Shown here: one piece after another, positions 11,501 to 24,200 of the stretch
Numbering within the stretch: position 1 is the stretch's first letter
Layout of the letters: every line of letters starts with the position of its first letter
From: Bilabrum cf. latius
Taxonomy: Eukaryota > Bigyra: Bicosoecida > Bigyra > Bicosoecida
NCBI GenBank assembly: GCA_965178125.1
Contig: OZ237751.1
Coordinates: 1 to 64,000, forward strand
Reading direction: 5' to 3'
DNA length: 64,000 nt
The notes under the pieces: generated by a model
What the model was told of the DNA's origin: nothing
The model's input: only the letters and a program-made list of their open reading frames with translations
Database searches by the model: none
Program-made: the position numbers and the translations under genes

Positions 11501-13758
11501 CCGTTTCAGACTGGGATGAGCAATGGCCGTGGTGGATGGACTACACCAGCTTACCGACGGGACCATTCGGGGTTGGAGGCCAGGCCGATACCAGCACAGC
11601 AGGTATTCGCGGCTCCGAGTATGCTACAGCAGGTGCAGGAGGCAGTCGTTGGGCGCCTGGGCATTTGGCGCAGCCCAGCGGTGGATCTGGGGGGCCCGTT
11701 CCAGCCTATGGGGCCAACATGCTCGTTTTTTCCGATGATGTTGGGGCACATCCGGTTCCGCTTCGAGAAATTAGGGCGGCATCGCCAGTTTCAGGTAGAT
11801 GCAATGCATCTGCACATGCCTGCTCGATTGATGCAAGCTCACGCGCCACAGTGGAGCGAGCTGCAGCTGGCAGCCGTGAGTCGTCAGAGAACGGCGCCCT
11901 TGAATCGAATGGATTGCCTCCGTGGCTATCTGGTGAAATGCATTCGCTAGAATCCTTAAAGGCCTTCCAAGGCGTGCGAGCTGCGGGACAGTGGAAGCTT
12001 AGACTGCAGGATTCTAGACGTAACGGCGTCTCTGGAGGCATTCGGCGCTGGGGCCTCACGTTACAAACGAGCCCATGTCATGCGAGGCCGCGATGGCGCC
12101 ATCTTCGGGACGATTCTGATTCAGTAGGACCAGCGCCGTTACCGCCTATGCCGGGCCAATCGGGTCGTCCGGACCGCAGCGAGGAGGACGATGCGTTGGT
12201 GTTCAGCACCAGGCGGGCAGCGCCGCCATCGCGCGACAACCCGACCTCAGTAGTGCTTGGGCTATCATGGTTCATCGCTGGTGGCTTCGGGACTGGCCCG
12301 CACTCGGACCTCTGGCGGTTCGATGCCGAGTCGGCGGCCTGGACCAGACTTCGCCCTGCGCCACGCGGTTCTGCAGAGTTTGGTTGGCCTTTCGCTGGGA
12401 CTGGACCTAGTGCAGGCCACTCCATGTTCGTCCCGGCGGGTCGTAGCGCTGCCTTGACACCGTGGGGCGTCGTAGCAGTCGGTGGGCACGACACGCTGGC
12501 TAATGGCCCCCTTGCGATGGCCCCCTGGAGGCTCGACCTCCACAGTGGGCGCTGGTTCCCCTTAATGCCTTCAATCTTGCAGCAGCGAAATGCACATGCT
12601 GATACTCGCATATCACGTCGAGTTGATGGCAGTGCAAGCGCATCAACGCCCGCAAATGTCGGGTGGTCGGCCTCTGCCCGGGGGAGCGGGCAGCCTGACT
12701 CTGGTCTGGCCCTCGAAGGATCTCACCACATGGGGGCGGATCCAGGGAGTGCTCGAGGTTCCCTGAGCGCAGCTGCACTAGCTACCGCGCTGAAGTCTGC
12801 GTAGGGTGGCTCGAAGCAGGGCACAGTAGGGGTTCCGGTGGGACCCTCAGCCACGACTGGGTAGCTGTCTAGGGCGCGAGCGGCATCTGGCAGGATTTTG
12901 GCATCGCCAGAGCCGCGCCTGTAGCCTGGGTTGTCCATCATTGGTGTTCCGGGCTCTTTATCTGCAAAGAGAGGCCTGGCTGCTCCGTAGCTGTTGGTGG
13001 TGGGCGGCCAGTCGACTGAGACTGGGCAAGCACTTGGAGACGTTTGGTCGTTCAGCATTCGCCACGTGCCGTTCCCCGCAGCCGACGGAGGCACCACTGG
13101 TATCGCAACCAGCAACGCGACGGAAGCGCACAAAATTCTGTCATCACCAGCAATACCAGACCGAGTGCAGAAATAGGCAAATCCTGCGCTGCGCGACGTC
13201 GATCGCCTCGTTGGACAGTCTTCGCAGGGTCTCGCAGCATCGGTGCAAGATGCAGCGGCGCCAATCACGCCGGGTCAGTCGCATGCCTACCTGCAGAATT
13301 CTGTCCATAAAGCGCCTTCTGAGCATAGGATCAGGGTGGATCAGTAGCATGCTGGGAGTTTTGTGCCAGGGCAGAGCAACAGCAAGTGGCCGGACTCGTG
13401 GCATGCAGGGCAGGTGTTGGCACCATGGCAAGGACCAGCCGGCTGGTGGCAGGCTCAGTGTCCTCATCGTCTTAGCGAAGGATCAACATCGGACTAGCTA
13501 TGGCGAGGGTCGTGCATGTCCGGGCGAGAGGCATTGGGGGGTTATGATGCGTCAGACGGGGCTGGGGGGCTTGGGCTGGCACGCACTGCTGGGCAGCACC
13601 AAGCAGGCAACTCGCTGGCGAATGCGACCGCAACGTCCAGGGCCTGGACATCATCATTGCAGATGGGATGGAGCCAGGCAGCTACACCGTGTGATATTCG
13701 AGAGGTTCTGGTACGGGCAATGTGTGCACATGAGTGGCAGTCGATTGGCCAAATGTGA
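5550..13758 (+). CDS. Giant secreted Fn3/Gly-rich/Kelch/P-domain protein
   Basis: About 2705 aa from exons 5550-5695 and 5787-13758, stop TGA. Residues 1-20 form a signal peptide (LLVVSLAVWAASA). A fibronectin-III-like domain follows and spans the intron (ILTWIPPT then DSNYRVVSYDVEV). Other Fn3-like segments lie near residues 815-870 (GLRPGMTYRFRV) and 1467-1597. A glycine-rich domain of the kind found in animal receptor ectodomains covers about 1119-1441. Kelch beta-propeller strands appear near 1642-1720, 2199-2307 and 2449-2474 (VVVGGQ...GDVWSF). Between them, about 1857-2141, is a proprotein-convertase-type P domain (LRDLSISLEGPQG ... GQWKLRLQD). All in-frame interruptions are TAG, including one before a Kelch strand at 12988-12990. 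No C-terminal membrane anchor is evident. Probably extracellular adhesion or carbohydrate binding, by inference. Further in-phase introns cannot be excluded. Confidence 0.85.
5696..5786 (+). other. Intron of the giant Fn3/Kelch gene (91 nt)
   Basis: It begins GTGAGA and ends AATCGCAG. At 91 nt it is not a multiple of three. It splits a Thr codon so that ...WIPPT continues directly into DSNYRVV, giving a regular Fn3 B-strand/loop/C-strand pattern. Confidence 0.85.
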
Positions 13759-13920
13759 CCGTGCACCCGCCCGCTTGAAGTCTGACCAGTCTCGGCATAC
13801 CTGCAAAGGTTTGCCCCCCTGATATCAAGATGGTTGGTTTTTGATGCTAGATTACCCGTCCATGTCATTCTTTATGTACATATTGAAGGCTCTTCGCAAG
13901 CCCAAATCAAGGCAACAAGA

Positions 13921-14196
13921 TCACAGTGCCCCGCCATCTTGTTGCACCACCACGTCAATCTGCTCTCCGTCCTCGATACTCAAATCTGCCGGAGTCTTGT
14001 CCGCAACAATTCTATCGCCATCGTACTAGAACTGCATGGATTCTACCTTGAGTCCTTTCTTTTTCCCATATGCCTTGAAGATCTTGCCAAATTTTGTTGA
14101 CCTCCGAACTCTGAACTGCACAGTATCGCCATTCTGGTCCCGCAGCGTGATCTGCATAGCTTCTTTGGCCTTATCAGCATCACCAGACCCCGACAT
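13921..14196 (-). CDS. SUMO: SUMO (small ubiquitin-like modifier)
   Basis: 91 aa, stop TGA. SUMO is conjugated to lysines of nuclear and other proteins through its C-terminal GlyGly. The short flexible N-terminus (MSGSGDADKAKEA) is followed by a ubiquitin-like fold with recognisable SUMO blocks: a VQFRVRRSTKFGKIFKAY-type segment, YDGDRI, ADKTPADLSIEDG and IDVVVQQDGG. The sequence ends GG-AL, so a SUMO protease would remove two residues. One TAG (14026-14028) lies between Phe and Tyr of the F-x-Y-D-G motif. That position is Leu in SUMO-1 and yeast Smt3 and Arg in human SUMO-2/3, so Gln fits. A possible 3' splice site (TTTACGCAG) ends one base before the ATG, so a 5' exon is possible. It converges on the giant gene ending at 13758. 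Confidence 0.93.
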
Positions 14197-14565
14197 CCTG
14201 CGTAAAGGGATTCGATGGAGGAATTAGTAGCGACTCGCCCATTTGTATCATACTACGTTTCTATTCATGGCAGCATGCAGAGTTAATCTGGCGGAAACGA
14301 TCAATTCAATGATTCTCACAGTACAAAGTGCTACTACAGTCGCCTCTTTAGCGCAGTGGCGTTGTTCTGTTTCCGTTGTGCTGTTGTGCTGGCGGTCCGT
14401 CCAGTAGAATGTTCCTTTTGGGTTCGTTTTTGCTCCGTCGCAGCTTCCTTCAGCACCAGCGACAGGGGCACAGAATATATTAAATCTTGTTCGCCTGCCA
14501 CATCTTAATCTTCTGTGTGTGAAATTTATCTAGCTGTGGCCTTTGGTGGCACATTGAGCGCTTTG
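14197..14565. promoter_or_regulatory. Divergent intergenic region (369 bp)
   Basis: It lies between the SUMO start and the start of the large + strand gene. It must hold both promoters. No motif is convincing. The segment 14342-14361 resembles the 5' part of a tRNA but has no matching acceptor stem. Confidence 0.5.
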
Positions 14566-17500
14566 ATGTTGCAGGGTACACGTGCAGCACAACGAATGTC
14601 GTTGCGACTGGTACCAAGCATAAATAAACGTAGCAATGTTCAATTCGAGATGATTTGTCAATTAGCAAACCGGTGCAAGCACACTAAGAGCCGACCCCGA
14701 TCCGTAAAGGAGCAATCGGTAGTATCGCCTCAGAGCTTAGCCGTGCTTGTTTCTACTTTGAAACAGAAACGAGGAGTCCGACGGCCGAATACTGGATCAG
14801 TGGTATCGCATTTTGAGTGGTTGTCAAGTAAACACGCTCCAATGGACTGCCTGCAGCAGATCCCGGACCTGTGGTCCCGCCTGAGAGCTCACAATATAAA
14901 CTCTCCAAGGCTTGCCTTCAGGGCCGTGGAGGCATTAGGTGCGTGGGGAAGTCGTGACCCCGATGCAGGAAGTACTATTCTTGGTTTGCTGCGGTCAATC
15001 CTAGCCACTTCGATCGAGGCTGCCAATGCTCAACGCACCGACCCAACCTCGCTCAAGGTGCCGCTCTCAGCCGGCGGGAGCGTCAATGTGCCGCTGGTCA
15101 TACTGCCAGTGTCTTGGGCCAAAGTATTCGAAGAAGCAGCTGTACAAGCCACGCGGATATCTGGATCCAGTGGCGCGGCCCTCGCGGTGATCCAGGGCAG
15201 TATGCGGCTCGGTGCCTGGCCCACCGAGAGCGTGGCGCAGGGGGTCTATTGCGCGCTACATGCGCTTGGGGATCGGCAGAGTGCCGCTCGAGTTGTTGAT
15301 GCCGCGCCATTTTTAGCTCTCTCTGCTGAGCGGGTTGCTGTGCAAAAGCGGTTTAGACGAGCGGGTAGTGATGCAGAACCGGAGTCCCCGCTGTCAGAAG
15401 TTGATGAAGCGATGCTTGCCAACCTAGAGAGCGGGGCTCAGACTCTGCTGCGAGCGTTGAGCCAAGCATGTAGACCACTCGCCGCTGCGTGGCGCATTGG
15501 TGCTCAGCAGGTGCTTGAGTAGCTTCGCGCCCAATCTGGCTCTGCCGAGCTCCGTGCCAAATTCACCAGCGTGCAGCTTGGCGTCCGCCAGAAGTCATCA
15601 GAATTGTCCACCTTTGTCCATGATGGATCGAATATGGAAGTTAGTGATGTAAGCCTCTAGGGCGGCTGGGAAACTCCTTTGGATCGTGCTGGCAGGGCAG
15701 CCTCATCCCACTTGAGTAGCACCAGCACCGCGACCATGACGAATAGTGTTGCAGACAGACCTGCATGCATGGCTTCGAATTCATTCGATTTGCTGGAGAC
15801 TTTGCAATAGGGGATGCCAAATCGGCCCTAGTCCGACACTACTGACCCCGGCGTGGAAATAACGCTCGCAGAAGCAGTCTTGTCGGACGGTCGAATCCTG
15901 GCCACTGTATTGGAGGAAATGATGACGGCTGCCGCTGCCACAGACGATGCTGCTGCTCGGGAGAGCCTCCGCAACATTGTTTTCGAGCTGGCTAGAACTG
16001 CTGCAAGGCCACATAGTGGCAGAGGGGTCGTGGTTCCGGAAGCGAGTTCCGCCGTCTCGAGAATACTGAAGCAGGTTGAAGATTCGAAACTCTGGAGCTC
16101 CTCTCCCGCTGCGGAGCTGACCAATTTCAAGTGGAGCGGCGATGTGTCCTCGACGCTATCACCTAGGGCCATGGAGAAAGAAGCTTCCTTCTCAAGTGCG
16201 CTGCTGATGGCTGCACATGGGCTGGCAGCCGGCACCAGCGGGTCACAAGCTGGATCAGAGGACGACGAAGTAGCGAATGCAGTCGTGTAGGCCGCTGCTG
16301 TATCAAGCTTAGCATCCGCGGCATGGAACCGTATTCTAGCGAAACAGTCGAGTTCATACTTGCTGGACACTGCATCTAAACAAGGAGGCACAAACTACCG
16401 AATTCGTGGCGTCGCAGGGGACGGTATTGCCAGGAGACTTGGTGCTCACTCGGACCACGAGCAACTCGCCGCTGCTGAGGGCGCCTCTACAGCCAGTCTT
16501 GCCTCCCACACTGAGATGGCGGCCATTACAAAAAAGGTTGCTGAAGCTGGGCTCAACGGTTTCCATATGGCAGGAAGCCGAACGGGTGGCGACGAGGATG
16601 CAAGTCAACTGCATTCGAATATAACGACAGCATAGCATCCGCTCGCACTGCTAGACTCAGTGAAGTTGCCCGAGGGAAGCTTTGAATAGCTCTTTGTCTC
16701 ATGTATCCGTGCGTGGAATCCGACAGCTCTTCTCGTTCTTGGCGCTGCGGCGCACTCTGGACAAGTGTCTGACGATGAATTTCGGCGAGTTGGGCTTCAG
16801 CTATAGCATTTGTCTGAGGGTATGCACCCCAAGCGAGTCGTGCACGCGGTCGCTTTGCTAGCCGGCTCGCCGGCCATGTCCTCCCTGTCGTTTAAATTCC
16901 GCCTGATGCTTGCTCGCCGGGTAGCTCAGGCGTGGGCTCATAGCGTAAGGGTAACCCGCACCACCAGCAACTCGGAGAACTCTTTTGATGCTATATCAAT
17001 GGTGTCCAAGTGCCCTCAGTGCGCACCCATGCCCTCGAGCAACGCTGAGACTGAAGCAGAAACCAGCGCTTCATCCGAATTCGTTGCTGCCAAGCGCCTC
17101 ATTCTACAGTACCTTGCGTCTCCAAGCCTAGCCACAGGCAGCAGCGGGGGTGCCCAGAGAGGTCCTTCGGCACGGGAGGCAGCATCAGCTGTCCAAGTTT
17201 TGCGTTCAAGCATGCTGCAGATCGGTGGTCGGCCAGGGGCTGCTTACAATGCTGGATGCATTCGCTACGTATCACGGCATTTCGAAGAAGAGACTCAGCC
17301 CTCTGTTCTCGCAGGCTTGATCCATGCTATCGGTGCCAGGTCGTCTGTAGCCACCGCCGGCTGGGATGGCTTAGCAAGTCTTGGGGGCGCATCTAGCTCT
17401 GCGCCATGGCTTCCTTTTAGACGTTTGCTTCGGGCTGTGTCTGGAGAAGGCGTAAAGGATTCGTTTGGCTGCTATGGTGAAGCAAGACGGCTGCTCTTCT

Positions 17501-18177
17501 TTGCCGCAGACCGTGTCAACGAAGCAGTAGCCACAGCGGGTGGCACAGTGGGAGCAGGGTGCGGGATTGCCGGAGATGCCAGGCAATCTATGGTCGCTAC
17601 AAGTTGGGCTTAGGCAGAGAAAGAGGTGCGTTCGATGTCTGCATGGGAGGAGCAGCACCACGAGAGACTGGTCGCGAAGGACTCGATCAGGGGCCCCCTC
17701 GGTGCCTCCTCTCTGGCCAACGCAGGAATCAGGCTGTTCTTTGCAGATCCCACCGAAAGGCTGAGCGTCTCGCCTGAAGTCATCGGGTACATGCCGATGC
17801 CAGAGGCTGTCCTTGCTGTGGCTGGACGAGCTGCTGTGCTTGGGAACGCCAGGGTGCCGCTCACAACCAGCGAGGACTTGGGGCCCGGGGCCACTGAGGC
17901 GTGGGTGTCTGACATGGGATTGCGGGCTGTGCTGCTTGCGATTGGCCCGCAAGCAGCGACGGGCATTCTAGCTTCTGCCGCACTGTCGGGAGACATTGCA
18001 TTTGTGTGGCAGCTGCTGCTTCTTGAAGGGCCTCCCCCAGGAGGGACTTTGCCGCAGTTGCCAACCGTGCTGGCGGCAGTGCGTGGGTGGCAGCAGCAGC
18101 AGGCTTCGAACCGTGTGGCATCATCTGCAGGCTCATCGCTACCATAGCACCCAGCTTAGCCTGGTGGAAGGCAGTGA
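14566..18177 (+). CDS. Large Ala/Ser-rich helical protein, unrecognised
   Basis: About 1203 aa, stop TGA, with TAG codons throughout (for example 15520-15522, 16288-16290, 17611-17613). I do not recognise the family. The N-terminus (MLQGTRAAQRMSLRLVP...) is rich in Arg, Ser and hydrophobics with no acidic residues for about 30 residues, so it resembles a mitochondrial presequence. The rest is mostly predicted helix, with repeated stretches such as LVILPVSWAKVFEEA, ALAVIQGSMRLGAW and VYCALHALGDRQSAARVV. These recall the paired helices of PPR/OPR/TPR-type organellar RNA-binding proteins, but no repeat consensus could be fixed. The start is the first ATG after an in-frame TAA near 14506; ATG at 14596 is an alternative. 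Confidence 0.75.
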
Positions 18178-18295
18178 AGAAGATTCGGTTGGCGTGGCCC
18201 TGGTTTGTCGGAACGTTCTGAAAGGGTTCGCTGGATTGTAGTCAACTGTACAGTTCACGTCAATTCACTCGTCAATAGTGGACAATTCTTGTACA

Positions 18296-21200
18296 ATGAC
18301 CTCTCAAATCCGATATGTATTGCATTTTATTCTAATTGCTTCTGTTGGACTGTTCTGTAGTGCTCCAGCCAGTAGCAAGGTTGCCTTGAAGCAAGAGAGC
18401 CGGAGGGAGTATGTTGCAACGACTACCGAAAAGATGTTTGCTGCCGCGCTGCTCCAACTGAATCATGTGAATGATAGTCTACATTCATCGGAATGGACCA
18501 AAGCTAGTAATGAAGCTGATCCTCAGCGACTTGCGGCTACAAAGAAAGGAATGCTCTCGGCGAATGTCTCAATTGGTCTTGGTACCGATAACAGTGGTGC
18601 TACTGCATGGAACAAGGCAAGCACACAAGATTTATGCGCTCAGCGGCAGCTGTATTCCGCTGGAAGTTTATCCTGGCTACATTCGGAAAGTAGAGATGGT
18701 GCGTGGGCAGTAGCGGATTAGACGAATGGTACTTCGTTCGTGCTTCTGGCTAACTCCAACGGAGCACGAATCTCGATCGAAAAGGAAGGGGAGTCTGCTA
18801 GTATTCATATTGAGTGTGGCGCGTAGACAGGTCAGAAGTTGTGCTAGAAAGCGGCGAGGTTAGCAGCCAGCTCTGAAGTGGTTCTGGGCGGGTTTGCGTT
18901 GCCTGGCAACTCTGGCGCTTTTCGCGTCACTGGGGTGAATTATACGGCGACAGTAAATATGAGCGTCCCAATAAATGTAGTTCGGATTCGATTGGGCGAG
19001 CTAGAACGCGCTTCGATAGGCCTTGGCTAGGTAGCTCTCATTGCAGCGGAGACGTCGACGACCGGTACGCTAGTCTCGCGTTTCTTGGGTCCACCGTCTC
19101 GTCTATTCTCATTGGTTTCAAGTGGAAATAGAAACAATAGTACAATTGCGGTGGATACCGTTCGGGTAGATCCTCACCTGTCTTAGCAAGGCGTCCGTGC
19201 AGCATGCTCTGAGCAGTCAGGTTCTGCAGGCGCCCGCGGCGATAAGTACGTTGCCAGGATAATTGGGTCGCTTCAAGGGGGTCTACCGGCTATAGGTACT
19301 ATCATGAAGCTGGAGGGCTTCAGCTGGACTGGAAATGTCGGTGCTTTCCGTGTCGTAGCATCTGAACCCATCGCCAGCCATGAAGGAACCGGCACAGTGT
19401 GCGTTCTTGTTGAGGATATCCGAGCTGCATCTCCACTGCGACCTCAGTACCTACTATCCGGACCAGATCACAAAATGTAGATGCGAGTTGGTTCAGCGCA
19501 TGACTCGCTTACGCTTGCCATGCCGCTGGGGAGTGCACACGTGGACAGCGTGGTATCTTGCAGCGTCCAAGCCAGCACAACTGCATGCCGCCAGGGCGAA
19601 AAGCTCCTATCAGGTTTGCGTTCAAACGTAGTGGGCCTAGCATATATGGAGCCGGTTGGAATGGACTCCGTGTCTGGCTTGCCCATCATAGCAGGCCTGC
19701 AGGCTTGCGCGTCACCCACCTGCCAAGCTGTCCTTCATGGATTGGGCGACGCGCAACATGATGCTCAAACCGCTGAAATTGCTGGGGTGCGCGGGTCTGT
19801 CCTAATTTTAGCATCCAGTTTACCGCGCGATGTCAGACAGAATGGCTGGATTGTCGATGACCCGCCTACGCTGGCAGCCGGTGCTTGCACACCTGCGTAC
19901 ACATTTGGTGATCGGCTTGCCTCGAACGCAGCTCTGGTGCAGCGCACGGTAGGCTGGCTGCAGTCCTGCTGCTCCTTTCGACCCGGTGAAGTCTCCTTTG
20001 TGACGCCTAGTACCGGTCCCCGAGGTGGCGGGACATGGTTGGTGGTGGAAGGCCAGCAGCTCGGCCGAACTGTCCGCACGTCTGGTTCCATCAAGATCCT
20101 GATTGGCGGGGTTTAGTGCAACATTTAGCGATTTCTGTGGCAAAGCAAGACAACTGACGCCCCTTGGGCATCGTTTGCTTGTTTGTCTCCCGAGCGCGAG
20201 ATTCCGGCAGTCGTGCCAGTTCAGGCAGCTGTGCTGCGTGCGGATGGACGCAAGCAGACGAACCTTGTAGGGTCGTTCGAATTCGTTGGCTCCGCTTACT
20301 TAAACTCTGGACTACATTCTGGTTTCAATCCTAGCGATGAGCTCTCAGCTGTGCTTCACACAAAAGACTGGAGAGATGAAGGCACAGCAGGAGCACTCGT
20401 GCATGCAGCACAACTTGCGGTTGCTCGGGAGCGCTTGTATGATGCATCTGATCATGGCTGTGCATTCAACTGCTCCGGAAATGGCGCGTGCTAGAAGGCG
20501 CTCAGTGGCTAGCAAAATTGCGATTGCAATCCAGGCTGGGTCGGGCAATAGTGCGAGTGGCCGCTCTTGCCATGCACCGCTGCACTATCACAGGAACCGC
20601 AAGGCCAGGTCATTCCTGGTTAGTACAGGGAGGATCCGTGCGCTCCAGGCGGAGTGTGCGATGGTGAGAGGGGTCGGTGTGTCTGTTCGTCTGCAATCGT
20701 TACTTCAGGTGCTGTTTCGTTGCGCTTGCGGCGGTATGGCAAGGCATGCCAGTATATTGAGTGTCCTAGCGGGTGCAGCGGGCATGGCACTTGCCAAGTA
20801 ACCCAAGGTACTTGCGACTGCGACAAGCTCTATCTTGGTCCGGACTGTGGTAGTCTCACTAACTCCTCGCTGCATGCGCGGGCACCAGGATCAGGAGTCT
20901 CGCAGTAGCCGTTGAGCTCAGCAACGGATAACGTGTCGATGTCATATGAGCACTATGCCGAAAAATGGATTGGAATAGCTGCTATTGTACCAGATGCACC
21001 TGAAAGGGATGTTCTCGTTGAAGCTAATCTTGAGCTAGGTGGAGACACTTGGGTTGGCGCTGACGTGCATCCGACTTCGCTGGAACGCTTTGCATTCTCG
21101 ATTGGCCTGCACATGTATCCATGCGAGTAGATTCAACATTAGCTGTCGATGATGTCTCTGAGGTTTTTCGCAAGCGAAGGGAATGGTGTCCATGGGATCG

Positions 21201-24200
21201 ATTTTGATGGATCCGGTTGCGTCTCTGCCGCTGAGTTCGTGCGAGCTGCTCGAACAGCTGGGGGTTCAGCCTTGCGATCGCTGCTGGATACGCTGGCAGA
21301 CACGTTGGACGCCGATTAGAATGGGGAGATAAGCCCGTGGGAAGTATCTTTGGGTAGGATCCGGTAGATTGATGACGTTTCAGCATTTGGGGTAATGCCT
21401 GGCCTGTTGAGAACGCTTCGGGTGGCATCATCGGCTGCCGAGGAGGTATCGAAGGCGTCTGACAACGCGACTGAGCCAACGCTGCGGTTTCTTCGAGACT
21501 TGTCCCAACGTTCAGCTTTTGGTTTCAATAGTGATGTCTCGACTCGCGCTGGCTCAGAATTTGTGAATCATACGTAGCTCCTTTAGTGGTCTGATTTGTT
21601 GCGAGGAATGCTACGTCGCAGTGGCCCTGGGGCTGCATCGAGCTGGATGTAGGTGAAGCCAATGTAGGTTGTGACGGAAAGCAACACCGCATTTGGCCAG
21701 CCAAGCCCTTCGATGAATATTCTTCCAACAGACGGCGTCATCGCACAGGCTTGGCCACACGGCTGGCTTTTGGGAGCCTGGGGTGGACATGGTGGAAAGG
21801 CTGGGGAGGTATAGATGAGCAAAGTAGCTCGTATTGACAGCTAGGTTGCTGCGGGTGACATTGTAATGCCATCAATCGGGGCACCGCTTATGATCAAGGG
21901 CATGGTAGGACTCACTGTATCCGCGAGTTTTTCGTACAGGACCCGGATCTCTGTGCCTCATAGTACCGTATTCCCTCTGTTTAAGTTGCGATCCAACCCG
22001 GCTATTCCGATTCGTTTGTCAGGTGAGATGAGTATTCAACTCGGTTAGAATACTGAAAGTGGAGTGGTGATTGCAGATGTTAGCAGATAGGCGTGCAATG
22101 CAGCAAGAGTTGCAGCAATCATTGACATGTCCGGCGGTACGATTCTGTCCATACGGGATCGCACGGATGGCCAGCGGCGTCAGCAACCGGTTAGATCGCA
22201 ACTGATCGCATATGGACAAGTGGCATGGCGTGTCTGTACTGGCAAACGACCAGTGATTGGGCTCTCTAGCGGTAATTTGCAGTCCAAGCTGCGTTCATCG
22301 GCGTCAAGTCTGCGGCTCAATCTACAGGAAAGCGGCCAATCTTGGCTGATTGGGGTCGTTGCCCACATGCGAACGAGGCGCGGTGGCATGGCCTCAGTGC
22401 AGCCTCTCCCATTTGGCGCCCAGCTCCTCGACCATTCAGGATCAAGATCACTCAATCGGAGCCTGGAAAACTCTGCATCTGAAGCTCGATCGTAGTTTGT
22501 GTTTAGATTGGTAGCCTCGCAGCCAAGCCAGCTGTGGACTGGGGCTATGTCTTCGTTGTAGGAGGCTCTTAATCGATCAAGTTTGGCCTTTGAGGCTGAA
22601 GGCTGGGTGGATACTGCGCGGTCATCCAGCGATACTTTTAACTTGGCACCAGAATCTCTTGTTCGACTAGCTCAATCGGCCCTGCAGTTAGGCGACTAGC
22701 TCATGCTTGGCGCACCTGTTGGTCCTTGCACGGTGCTGTCAGCGTATGGGAAAGGGTTGGTCTTGCAGCCTCTGCTAAACGTTTTGGGCTACTCTGGACG
22801 TGGTGCTGTTGAATCCAGCTTGCCAAGTGGTAGGCTGTTTCGTATTGGAGCAGGCTAGGTACAAGTTGCGTCAACGTATGTGTAGCAAAGCCAGCAGATG
22901 TAGGTTCTAAGAACCAACTCCCTTGTGCTTGATGGATCGCAATGCCTAGATGCCTTACAAGTTGAGGAGTCCGACGATACCCCTATTGGATCCCGCCTCT
23001 GCAAACAGCAGGCTGCAGGCAAATTGTATTCGCCTGCAGGGTCGATGCACCCGCCACTTGTTGGCAGTGGAGACATTTTGCAAGTGTCTAGTTCGGGTGG
23101 CCTCACGTCATCTGTGGCCTTATCGGTGGATAAAAGACGCCAGTCTCCAAGCCCTGTCTGCGAAGTTCACCACCGGGTCGTATCTCGTGGGCAACCAAAC
23201 TCTCGGCAGAAACTATCTGCCGTAAGTATTGATGTTGTGCGTCCGCTGGCTGGACAGTGGGTGCATTTGCCAGGGTTTTGGAGAGAGGCTGAGGCCCTAG
23301 ATCCCGACCATAATCTCAACGCCTCGGTTGCAACATTCGAGTTCAGCGGAGATGGGGCGCATTTGTTCGTGCACAAGGGAGATACTGTGCTGGTGCGGCG
23401 GCGGGCAAGCTAGATCGGAGAGCTTGCATCCGTGAAGAGAGTGGGCCACAGAATGATGCAAGTGATCGCAAGTATTTTTACATCGTAGGTACCTGCAGAG
23501 AGCGGCGGGCCACTCGATGACGTCGATCCTCCCCTATCTTGGGGCAGCTCAGTCGATAGCTTCGATGCGCTCGGGCGGCGAGGTTGGTTTCCGTCTATGC
23601 GCAGGTTGTCATTGCCAGCGCATCGGACTGGTTCTGTAGTCTTTCATGTCGGTGATTCGTGCGATACACGCGTTTCGTCAGGCATAGTACCCATTGCTGT
23701 ATCCTCTGGATACGCGGCAGCTACAGACAGTCAGATTTCCGCCGAATGGGGGATCGTAGCGGACGCTTCATTCCAAGCTCGATATTCGTCGAGCCATGAT
23801 CAGAGTTTTCGCGTGTCGACCGGCCCACGGTTCCTATCATGGGAGGCCATAAGTCTGCTGGTAGGCATGCGCCCAGGCAAGACGGGGCCATCATCAGTGG
23901 TTGGGGCAGCTTTTGCCGATGATGTCGCAACGACTGCCAGTTTGTCGATAGCGTCTATCGAACGTGCTGCTGCATCTTCACGCTCGGATGGGCGGCTGTC
24001 CGTACACGAGGTCGTTTCTGGTATAACAAGCAAGAGCTGCCTCGCGAATGAATCGCCTATCGTAGAAGCTTCGCCTTGCTCCTAGGCAGCCGTGTACGGG
24101 CTGGGCGTTCCAGCATCGTACTCAGCCTTATTTTGGCCTGTCGATCGTGAGAATTATGTATGGTGCGCTACTGTCAGTACTTATGCGGGTGCATCTGTTC

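Noticed and set aside
14026-14028. TAG decoded as leucine, as reported for a rhizarian
   Set aside because: The SUMO site alone would allow Leu, but EF-hand, PH-helix, ankyrin, Kelch-edge and GH42 sites favour a polar residue. One Kelch site (before NTLWVLD) would also suit Leu, so this is not fully excluded.
13834-14100. Plus-strand ORF of 88 codons
   Set aside because: It is the antisense shadow of the SUMO gene.
14342-14361. tRNA-Met-like 5' segment (CTTTAGCGCAGTGG)
   Set aside because: No anticodon stem, T-loop in the right place or matching acceptor strand follows. No tRNA, including a CUA-anticodon tRNA, could be found in the window.
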